A stretch of 27,706 nt of DNA, from positions 1 to 27,706 of the forward strand of contig DJOF01000005.1 in the NCBI GenBank assembly GCA_002439585.1, given 5' to 3'. How positions within the stretch are numbered: the first letter of the stretch is position 1; each line of letters opens with the position of its first letter. The DNA comes from Bacteroidales bacterium UBA6445 (GTDB lineage Bacteria > Bacteroidota > Bacteroidia > Bacteroidales > UBA932). A model generated the notes under the pieces. The model was not told where the DNA came from and made no database searches. It saw only the letters and a program-made list of their open reading frames with translations. The position numbers were made by a program, and so were the translations under genes. Shown here in pieces: positions 14,826 through 21,522 of the stretch.

Positions 14826-15416
14826 TCAGAACTCCACCTTAGGTGCAGACTGCGCTCCTTCCGAAGCCTCAAAATAGCCTTTCGCCTCGAAACCAAACAT
14901 AGATGCTATAATATTGTCCGGGAAGCTTCTGACCTTCATGTTATATGACTTGGCAGCCTCGTTGAATTTCATTCTTTCTGTAGAAATCCTGTTCTCTGTA
15001 CCTTCAAGCTGTGCCTGAAGCTCAAGGAAATTGGTATTGGCCTTAAGGTCCGGATAACGCTCCACCGACACAAGAAGTCTGCCTATTGCGCTACTGAGTT
15101 CGCCCTGAGCAGACTGAAATCCTGCTATCTCCTCAGCTGAGAGGTTAGAAGGATCCACCTTTACTTGTGTTGCCTTGCTTCTCGCTTCTATGACAGCCTG
15201 CAGTGTATTACTCTCATGGGATGCATATCCTTTGACTGTTGCAACGAGATTGGGAATAAGATCAGCCCTTCGCTGATAGACATTCTCAACTTGAGACCAT
15301 GCTGCCTTAACTGACTCATCTGAGCGCACAAGGCCATTGTATACATTCTTAACCCACGCAAACATCGCGATAACCACGACCGCAATGACAATGATTGCAA
15401 TAAGACCTTTTTTCAT
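14826..15416 (-). CDS. lemA: LemA family protein
   Basis: A 196-residue protein anchored by one N-terminal membrane helix (about 4-21) followed by a long helical bundle. The LemA signature is clear: NVYNGLVRSDESVKAAWSQV, then RRADLIPNLVATVKGY (about 49-64), and later NFLELQAQLEGTENRI and the closing SFPDNIIASMFGF. The molecular function of LemA is unknown. Its consistent pairing with TPM proteins, seen here as lemA-TPM-TPM with gaps of one base and an 11-bp overlap, suggests they form a membrane complex. It starts 16 bp after the FISUMP lipoprotein gene, with no promoter box of its own visible. Confidence 0.96.
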   Translation of the reverse strand: MKKGLIAIIVIAVVVIAMFAWVKNVYNGLVRSDESVKAAWSQVENVYQRRADLIPNLVATVKGYASHESNTLQAVIEARSKATQVKVDPSNLSAEEIAGFQSAQGELSSAIGRLLVSVERYPDLKANTNFLELQAQLEGTENRISTERMKFNEAAKSYNMKVRSFPDNIIASMFGFEAKGYFEASEGAQSAPKVEF

Positions 15417-15432
15417 TTATTCTTAGATTAGA

Positions 15433-16440
15433 TTATTCTGAATTTCTTACACACCGTACTGCAGCAAGGAAACTATCCTTATGGCCGTTCCCTCCCATAA
15501 GATCAGGACTTTCCACATAAAGCAGCCTATAGATGCCCTGTACATCGTCATAGCTGTCAGATGTCCAATATACGGCATATTTGAGATTGCCGTTCCAATC
15601 GTTGCGACTACTCCCCTTGGTGCCATAGGCTGTTGGAAGAGCTGAGAAACCTGTCTTGTTTGTAATCTTCACTTTAGGAAAATATTCCCACATGCGGTCT
15701 CCGTTGAATCTGGCATTTACCATCAGGGCACCGGCAACGCCAGGATAAGTAGACGTCTGCTCACCAGTATAGCCTGCTGCCGTAACCAGGCTGTGCCAGT
15801 CAGAAGCATCGGGAAGACGCCAGCCAGGAGGACACGATGTCATAGCTTCGTTCCATGTATAATATTTGCCATAGATATCATCCATAGCAGGACATTCCTT
15901 GAAAGATGCGGCATTGCCATAAGAGAGATTCTCCATAAACCAATCCAAACCTCCGACAGTGGTATAATGGTAAGTCTTGTTGTCGCGCGCATCGACAATT
16001 GACGGAGTATCCTCGGCTATCCCTGTATCTGTCAAGGTCGTGGCAGGATTGACTATAGTACAGGACCGAGTTGCCGACTCTGTATAATACCCTGTTGCAA
16101 ATGCATTGCATATGATACTCATAGTACAGAGAGTATCCTTTACTAATAGCTTATAGGTACCGTCAACCGTATCAGGGTCTCCTAAGGCTCTGGTCGTATC
16201 CCTGTCTGGATAGATAGGGCTAACCGTCCAATAATATCCTATGTCAACAGTATTGCCTGACATTCCACTCGGAGTCAAGGACAGAGTCTGACCAGGAAGG
16301 ACATATTCGGGCACATTGAAAGAGAGAGTCCCTGCCAAGTCCTCATATGAAACAGTATCTTCGTCATCATCCTTGCACGCTACCACAGCACCTGCAATAA
16401 GGACATATGCCGCATACGCGCAAAACCTCTTCAAATCCAT
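15433..16440 (-). CDS. FISUMP-domain surface lipoprotein
   Basis: A 335-residue lipoprotein. The signal peptide ends at Cys 22, which is followed at once by K-D-D-D-E-D, resembling the lysine/acidic lipoprotein export signal that sends Bacteroidota lipoproteins to the outer surface. Residues about 32-145 look like a beta-rich domain. Residues about 148-332 are a Fib_succ_major (FISUMP) domain, with WFMENLSYG (167-175), YGKYYTWNEAM, CPPGWRLPDASDW (203-215) and the ending AAVRCVRN. The domain is common in secreted or surface proteins of the Fibrobacter-Bacteroidota group; its binding target is unknown. It has its own promoter box. lemA starts 16 bp after its stop, so it may lead the lemA-TPM-TPM operon, an unusual companion for those genes. 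Confidence 0.9.
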   Translation of the reverse strand: MDLKRFCAYAAYVLIAGAVVACKDDDEDTVSYEDLAGTLSFNVPEYVLPGQTLSLTPSGMSGNTVDIGYYWTVSPIYPDRDTTRALGDPDTVDGTYKLLVKDTLCTMSIICNAFATGYYTESATRSCTIVNPATTLTDTGIAEDTPSIVDARDNKTYHYTTVGGLDWFMENLSYGNAASFKECPAMDDIYGKYYTWNEAMTSCPPGWRLPDASDWHSLVTAAGYTGEQTSTYPGVAGALMVNARFNGDRMWEYFPKVKITNKTGFSALPTAYGTKGSSRNDWNGNLKYAVYWTSDSYDDVQGIYRLLYVESPDLMGGNGHKDSFLAAVRCVRNSE

Positions 16441-16462
16441 AATCTACAAGAATATAATTTTA

Positions 16463-16470
16463 CAAATATA
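16463..16470 (-). promoter_or_regulatory. FISUMP-lemA-TPM operon promoter -7 box
   Basis: The minus strand reads TATATTTG (TAnnTTTG), 22 bp upstream of the start codon. A TTTG on the same strand at 16497-16494 is a possible -33 element, 23 bp away, slightly longer than the usual spacing. The promoter overlaps the divergent apbE promoter. Confidence 0.6.
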
Positions 16471-16483
16471 ATCAAATATGACT

Positions 16484-16491
16484 TACCTTTG
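16484..16491 (+). promoter_or_regulatory. apbE promoter -7 box
   Basis: TACCTTTG matches TAnnTTTG. It lies 13 bp from the divergent -7 box at 16463-16470, so the two polymerase footprints overlap. It gives a leader of about 100 nt that contains a strong hairpin at 16515-16544. Confidence 0.5.
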
Positions 16492-16514
16492 TACAAATAT
16501 AGTGCAAGCCGAGA

Positions 16515-16544
16515 GCAATATTGCAAGCTCGCTTGTAATATTGC
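16515..16544 (+). repeat. Hairpin in the apbE leader
   Basis: GCAATATTGCAAG (16515-16527) pairs with CTTGTAATATTGC (16532-16544) around a CTCG loop: 13 base pairs including one G-U. A competing pairing exists between CAAGCCGAG (16505-16513) and CTCGCTTG (16528-16535). There is no T-tract after it, so it is not a plain intrinsic terminator. It may be a leader RNA structure or a DNA-binding palindrome. Confidence 0.55.
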
Positions 16545-16598
16545 CGAGGCGCAGCCTATATTCGACGAAGTCAAATATAGTTCAATATACATTGTCTT

Positions 16599-17735
16599 AT
16601 GACAGGCAGACTGGCAAAAGCATGCATAACGGCGACACTTGCCGCCTTACTTTGTTCCTGCTCAGGGGACAAATACATAACCATACAAGGATTCGCACAG
16701 GGAGGCGAATATACCGTAAAGCTCAATCTTATGGGACGGAATGGGATGATACATCGGTCACCTGAAAAGATCAAGGCCGACATAGACTCCATACTTACCG
16801 AGATTGACACCACTTTGTCCGGATACAACAAGAAATCTCTTCTAAGCCGGTTCAATGCAGGAGAGCGCATTCCTCTCAGAAAAGGCAGCATATTCACAGA
16901 CATATACAGGAAAGCATGGGATTTCTATGAGGAGACAGACGGAGCCATAGACGTAAGCGGAGCACCTCTATTCGATCTATGGGGATTCGGATTTACAAGA
17001 GACTCCTTGCCGTCCCGACAAGAAATAGACCGTGTTCTGGAGTCATGCGGAATGAATCGTCTGAGGAGGAACATGGACAGTATCGCTGCTTCCACTGGGA
17101 CAATAGCAGCACCCGATCTTATCCTCCTCCGAGATAGCGCCACAAAAGGCAGTAATTCCTCAGCCGACAAAAATAACGGCAAGGGTTCATACGTGGAGCT
17201 CAACTACAATGCCATTGCCCAGGGATACAGTTGCGACCTTGTGGCACAATACCTTTATGGTATCGGTGTAAAAGACATGCTTGTGGACATAGGTGAGATC
17301 TTCTGCGATGGGAGCAATCCAAATGGAGAAGGCTGGAAAATCGGGATAGACCGACCCATCGATGGTAACAACTCCCCAGGACAAGATATAGTTGGAGTAT
17401 GGCAATCGGGCAAAGGGCCATGTGGGATTGTAACCTCTGGAAACTACCGCAAATTCTATATCCACAACGGAAAGAAATATGCCCACACAATAGACCCTCG
17501 GACTGGATACCCGGTAAACCACACGCTGCTTAGCGCCACTATCGCTGCACCTGACGCCACATCAGCCGATGCATACGCCACATACTGCATGGTGATAGGA
17601 CTTGATCAGGCAAAAAAATTCATAGCAAAGAAAGAAGCGGAAGGGATTTCCGGTTATCTTGTATATTCCGCCCCTGACGGAAAAATGCAGGAATGGGCTT
17701 CAAGAAATTTCTTTACTACTGACGCAGGTCAGTGA
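16599..17735 (+). CDS. apbE: ApbE-family FAD:protein FMN transferase (lipoprotein)
   Basis: Transfers FMN from FAD onto a Thr or Ser of target flavoproteins such as Rnf or Nqr subunits, outside the inner membrane. The 378-residue protein has a lipoprotein signal peptide (LLCSC, Cys 21). The family blocks follow in order: LSGYNKKSLLSRFN (73-86), GAIDVSGAPLFDLWGFG (115-131), NAIAQGYSCD (204-213), VDIGEIFCDG (229-238), TSGNYRKFY (279-287), HTIDPRTGYPV (296-306) and ADAYATY (323-329), the last being part of the metal site. A polar insertion (about 180-197, SATKGSNSSADKNNGKG) interrupts the region before NAIAQGY. It appears monocistronic; no flavinylation substrate is nearby. Its last 20 bp overlap the end of the opposing lolA-like gene. 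Confidence 0.95.
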   Translation: MTGRLAKACITATLAALLCSCSGDKYITIQGFAQGGEYTVKLNLMGRNGMIHRSPEKIKADIDSILTEIDTTLSGYNKKSLLSRFNAGERIPLRKGSIFTDIYRKAWDFYEETDGAIDVSGAPLFDLWGFGFTRDSLPSRQEIDRVLESCGMNRLRRNMDSIAASTGTIAAPDLILLRDSATKGSNSSADKNNGKGSYVELNYNAIAQGYSCDLVAQYLYGIGVKDMLVDIGEIFCDGSNPNGEGWKIGIDRPIDGNNSPGQDIVGVWQSGKGPCGIVTSGNYRKFYIHNGKKYAHTIDPRTGYPVNHTLLSATIAAPDATSADAYATYCMVIGLDQAKKFIAKKEAEGISGYLVYSAPDGKMQEWASRNFFTTDAGQ

Positions 17736-18363
17736 CCACCCATGAAGAGTCCAGACCTCGCACCGAATACCTTGACATATCAGATGAGCGTGGCAGATAA
17801 TCCATGGCTGTCACAGCAATCTCAGCATCAATACTGCCAGAGAACCTGAGACTGACAACTTTTGGAGTCGAATCCTTCTTTATCGCAATCGAGACAACTA
17901 CAGTCACCGGATTTCTCGCGCTGCTGGAGACCATAGGCGCATCCTTAGAGATAAAAGTAAGGTCACACGACTTTACTCCTTCACTGACATAGTCCCGGCT
18001 TGACTTGAATGTAAAATAATCCTGCCACTCATAAAGATAGAGGAGAGGATTGACTGTAAACAAGGAATTGGAGCCGGCATCTTCTGCAACAGCTTCCTTG
18101 GCCCCCTTGTCAAGAGTCCATACAGAACTTCCGTCACTCACAATGCTAAGATCACCATACTCAATATCGAAAGCCTTCCCCTGCATTGAGAGACTTCCAT
18201 CAACGCCTTCCCCTGAAGTTGACGCTGTCCTATAGATATACTCTATCTCAACCCTGCTACCCCCAACAGCATCTACCAGCTTCTGCCATACCGGTGGCTG
18301 AGCATTCACTGTAACCGCAGCGATAGCTAAATATAGAGTCAGAACCAACTTCAATCCTATCAT
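17716..18363 (-). CDS. lolA: LolA-like periplasmic lipoprotein carrier
   Basis: A 215-residue secreted protein with a cleavable signal peptide (about 1-22, ending VNA). The rest has the LolA/LolB-like pattern of beta strands: WQKLVDAVGG at the start, a segment reading GSLSMQGKAFDIEYGDLSIVS, then SVWTLDKGAKEAV. LolA ferries lipoproteins from the inner to the outer membrane. The divergence is high, as is normal in Bacteroidota, so the call rests partly on position: it follows ftsK by 8 bp, a frequent arrangement in this phylum. It could alternatively be an unassigned outer-membrane lipoprotein-sorting-like protein. The gene ends overlapping apbE by 20 bp. Confidence 0.8.
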   Translation of the reverse strand: MIGLKLVLTLYLAIAAVTVNAQPPVWQKLVDAVGGSRVEIEYIYRTASTSGEGVDGSLSMQGKAFDIEYGDLSIVSDGSSVWTLDKGAKEAVAEDAGSNSLFTVNPLLYLYEWQDYFTFKSSRDYVSEGVKSCDLTFISKDAPMVSSSARNPVTVVVSIAIKKDSTPKVVSLRFSGSIDAEIAVTAMDYLPRSSDMSRYSVRGLDSSWVVTDLRQ

Positions 18364-18371
18364 GGCTGTAT

Positions 18372-20807
18372 CTATTCTGATTTGAGAGACCTCAGAAGAG
18401 CGTCAAGCTCATCCAGATCGGATATAAGTACCTGCCTCGGCTTGGAGCCTTCCTGAGGACCTACGATACCTGCACTCTCAAGTTGGTCCATCACCCTGCC
18501 GGCCTTAGCATATCCCATTCCCAGACGCCTCTGTATATCGGATGTAGAACCGCGTTGTGTAGTCACGACCATACGTGCAGCCTCTTCGAAACGGCTGTCA
18601 AGCTCTGACGCATCAAGAGCTCCTGTCCCTTCTTCAGTTTTATTCTCTTCTGGCGAAGGCAAGTAATACGGGGTATTAAAACTCTTCTTGTAGCCAATTT
18701 GGTCTCCAATAAATTTCGTTATCGCATTTATTTCGTCATTGCTGATGAAGGCACACTGTACACGTTCTCTTACGATACCAGAATAATATAGCATGTCTCC
18801 CTTTCCTATGAGTTTCTCAGCACCTGGAGAGTCCAGTATTGTCTTGGAATCTGTCTGCGAGAAAACCCTGAAAGCTATTCGCGAAGGGAAATTGGCCTTG
18901 ATGACACCAGTAATGATATCAACTGTAGGCCTCTGGGTTGCAAGCACTATATGGATACCGGCAGCACGTCCTTTTTGGGCAAGCCTGATCACCGAATTGG
19001 TAATACTGCGGACTGTATTCTTACCTTCACCACCCGTTCCAGTAGACATGGTAAGATCAGCGTATTCATCTATTACCGCAACTATATAAGGAAGGAATCT
19101 GTGACCGTCAGTCGGAAGAAGACGCCTGTTGCGATATTTGTCATTGTAGAGATTAAGATTGTTGACTCCGGCCTTGGCGAGAAGTTCGAAGCGCTCGTCC
19201 ATCTCAATGCACAGTGACTTTAATACGGCTTCGGCCTCCGCTGGCTTCTTCACTATGGCATTTTCCAATTCGTCATCCTCGCTCGCTGCTGTAGGAAGCA
19301 CCGCCAGATAATGGTGAAGCAGCCTCTTGTAAGCCGTAAACTCTACCATCTTCGGATCTATAAAGACAAATTTCAGCTCTGAAGGATGTTTCTTGTAGAG
19401 AAGAGAGGTTATCAGCACATTAAGCCCGACAGACTTGCCCTGTTTCGTAGCACCTGCTATAAGAAGATGCGGAGCATCTGCAAGATCGATAATCTCTACT
19501 TTCTGCGTGATTGTATATCCTATGGCTACAGGAAGGTCAGCTTTGCTGTTACGGAAAGCCTCATCGTTGAGCAAAGCCTTAAGTGGAACTATTGAAGGCG
19601 AGTCGTTCGGAACCTCTATACCTACAGAGTCTGCAAGAGTATCGATTCGCACGGCCTCAGTGGACAATGCCATGGCAATTTCCTTATGGAGAGCCTGTAT
19701 TGCGGAGATCTTCACGCCTTTAGAAGGATAGACCTTGTATAGAGTGACAGTAGGCCCCACAACCGCAACAATATCCTCGATGCCTATCTTGTAGGTCATC
19801 AGAGTTGCCCTAATCCTATAGTTGTTTTTCTTTATCTCGGAATCCGAGACATTATGTATGGCATTGGTATAGTCCCCGAGAAGATCCAAGGTAGGAAATC
19901 TATAGTCTTGAAGTTCTTCCCTAACATCGATCCTCGGGAGCTCGGCTACAACGTCTGTGGAGAGCTCTTTGCCCTCGACGATCTTGACATCACTGTCAGA
20001 GGTACTTACCCCTGAAGGCTTTACAGATGAAGACACAACGTTATCAACCGGAGTGGTCGATGCGGATGTGACTTCCTGTCCCACAGACTGTGCCAGCGTC
20101 ACTTCTTTCTGAGGCACGGACTCCTGTACTGGGACATCTTTCTCGCCTTCTTCATTTACGGCTGCAGAATTCTCATGGAAATTGAATCCAGACTTGCCTT
20201 TCGCGTCATTCCCTGCTGCTCCTTCTTTATTGGATGCACCAACTATACCCTTAGCCTCTGAAGAAAACCATACGGAAAATTTGCGACTTGCAAAATACAG
20301 CCACAAGACAGAAAGGATTGCCAAAAGCAGGAAAGTCACTATCTTCCCTACCATTTTCTCAACCCAGAGAACCGTCACCATACCACATTCTCCACCCAAG
20401 CCGCCTCCAAACACATTCTCCATGCCAAGCGCCATAGCGCCATACGACAATATATATGAGACAAGAAGAGCACAGGACAGTGAAAGTACCACAACTCTCA
20501 ACACTGAGAAATCCCTCTTACCGAAGACAAGGCGAAGCGAAAGGACGAATAGAGCGAAGACTATGGCAAAAGCACCAAGTCCAAACCACCGGCCTACAAG
20601 AGCGGCAGACAATCGCATCCCAATACGACCAGCTATATTCGCAGCCTGCAGCGCAGCATCATCTGTAAGCAGGCTCTGATCCTGTTTCCAAGTGAAAATG
20701 TATGACAGGCAGGCCGTAAGAGACAATACGGCAACAGCAGTAAACACCAATCCGAGAAACTTCCGGATCGGTGTCTTATTGTCGCGTATATAACTTCTTA
20801 TATTCAA
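18372..20807 (-). CDS. ftsK: DNA translocase FtsK
   Basis: Septum-anchored DNA pump that clears chromosome termini and activates XerCD recombination at division. The 811-residue protein has about four membrane helices (19-37, 70-95, 102-128, 154-172) and a short Ser/Val/Glu-rich linker (about 185-300). The motor domain has Walker A GATKQGKS (452-459) and Walker B VIDEYADL (578-585), with ATQRP at 623-627. The C-terminal gamma winged helix runs about 738-798 (RGSTSDIQRRLGMGYAKAGR). The start codon appears to be TTG at 20807, two bases after the DUF4290 stop; no ATG is available before residue 64, which would delete the first membrane helix. It is co-transcribed with DUF4290 upstream and lolA downstream. 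Confidence 0.97.
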   Translation of the reverse strand: MNIRSYIRDNKTPIRKFLGLVFTAVAVLSLTACLSYIFTWKQDQSLLTDDAALQAANIAGRIGMRLSAALVGRWFGLGAFAIVFALFVLSLRLVFGKRDFSVLRVVVLSLSCALLVSYILSYGAMALGMENVFGGGLGGECGMVTVLWVEKMVGKIVTFLLLAILSVLWLYFASRKFSVWFSSEAKGIVGASNKEGAAGNDAKGKSGFNFHENSAAVNEEGEKDVPVQESVPQKEVTLAQSVGQEVTSASTTPVDNVVSSSVKPSGVSTSDSDVKIVEGKELSTDVVAELPRIDVREELQDYRFPTLDLLGDYTNAIHNVSDSEIKKNNYRIRATLMTYKIGIEDIVAVVGPTVTLYKVYPSKGVKISAIQALHKEIAMALSTEAVRIDTLADSVGIEVPNDSPSIVPLKALLNDEAFRNSKADLPVAIGYTITQKVEIIDLADAPHLLIAGATKQGKSVGLNVLITSLLYKKHPSELKFVFIDPKMVEFTAYKRLLHHYLAVLPTAASEDDELENAIVKKPAEAEAVLKSLCIEMDERFELLAKAGVNNLNLYNDKYRNRRLLPTDGHRFLPYIVAVIDEYADLTMSTGTGGEGKNTVRSITNSVIRLAQKGRAAGIHIVLATQRPTVDIITGVIKANFPSRIAFRVFSQTDSKTILDSPGAEKLIGKGDMLYYSGIVRERVQCAFISNDEINAITKFIGDQIGYKKSFNTPYYLPSPEENKTEEGTGALDASELDSRFEEAARMVVTTQRGSTSDIQRRLGMGYAKAGRVMDQLESAGIVGPQEGSKPRQVLISDLDELDALLRSLKSE

Positions 20808-20809
20808 GG

Positions 20810-21493
20810 CTATCGCTTGTTCTTCCGTTGAAAATTACGTTTGGGCGTATTGCCTCCGTTTTTGCGTACGACGGCAAAATCGATATTCATCCCAGGCCGA
20901 GAGAAAGTAGTGTCAGATGAGAGCTTTGACAAAGTAAGTCCCTGCGGAACCACGATACGGTAGTCCGAGAGTTTCTCTATGTCATTGAAAATAGTCTCGT
21001 CTGAAACGCTGTCCTTGTTCCAGATCAGATACTGCTGCCTCATGTAAGTAGCAAGAGAACGTATCATAGCTGTCTTCTGCTCTCCGTCCGGCTCTGATGC
21101 TATCAGATCTATAATACTCTCGATATTGCGCCCGTAATGCGTAGCTTTTATGGGCTTCTTCTTTATCGGAATAGGCATAGGCTTGGAATTGCGCTGCTCT
21201 GGTGCAGGTACAGAGTAAGGAGCATCGACATCAAGGTCGTATCCGGCCATGATATACAGATGATCCCAAAGCTTATGTTCCCAATTGTCTTCAGCATGCA
21301 CTTGAGGATTGAGAAGCTCCATCACCTTGACTACGGCCCTGGCCTGCTCAGAGCGCTTGGCCCGGTCAGGTATAGCCTTGACCTGCTCAACCATCTTAAG
21401 CACATTACGCCCATACTCTGGCATTGCAAGTTTCTCTCTTTCAGTATTGTAATCCAGAACAACAGGATTCTCTTCGTAATAATTGTCTGTCAT
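20810..21493 (-). CDS. DUF4290 family protein
   Basis: A 227-residue soluble protein of the Bacteroidota-specific DUF4290 family, function unknown. Conserved features are the N-terminal block YNTEREKLAMPEYGRNVLKM, the helical KHKLWDHL-like stretch (EHKLWDHLYIMAGYDLDVD), and a second YGRNIESII repeat of the first block in the middle (THYGRNIESIIDLI). The C-terminus is very basic (FQRKNKR ending). ATG 21493 is chosen because the longer frame to 21526 would start upstream of the promoter box at 21515-21522. It is the first gene of the DUF4290-ftsK-lolA operon, which suggests a link to division or the envelope; that link is inference. Confidence 0.9.
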   Translation of the reverse strand: MTDNYYEENPVVLDYNTEREKLAMPEYGRNVLKMVEQVKAIPDRAKRSEQARAVVKVMELLNPQVHAEDNWEHKLWDHLYIMAGYDLDVDAPYSVPAPEQRNSKPMPIPIKKKPIKATHYGRNIESIIDLIASEPDGEQKTAMIRSLATYMRQQYLIWNKDSVSDETIFNDIEKLSDYRIVVPQGLTLSKLSSDTTFSRPGMNIDFAVVRKNGGNTPKRNFQRKNKR

Positions 21494-21514
21494 AAATCTG
21501 ATTTTCACAGAACG

Positions 21515-21522
21515 CAAAGTTA
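21515..21522 (-). promoter_or_regulatory. DUF4290-ftsK-lolA operon promoter -7 box
   Basis: The minus strand reads TAACTTTG (TAnnTTTG). Its first three bases are the TAA stop codon of addA. It lies 21 bp upstream of the DUF4290 ATG and sets the shorter start for that gene. Confidence 0.6.

Noticed and set aside
16574..16581. Extra CAAATATA (TAnnTTTG on the minus strand) near the apbE start
   Set aside because: It would fire on the minus strand, 134 bp upstream of the FISUMP gene start and through the apbE leader; the nearer box at 16463-16470 suits that gene better.
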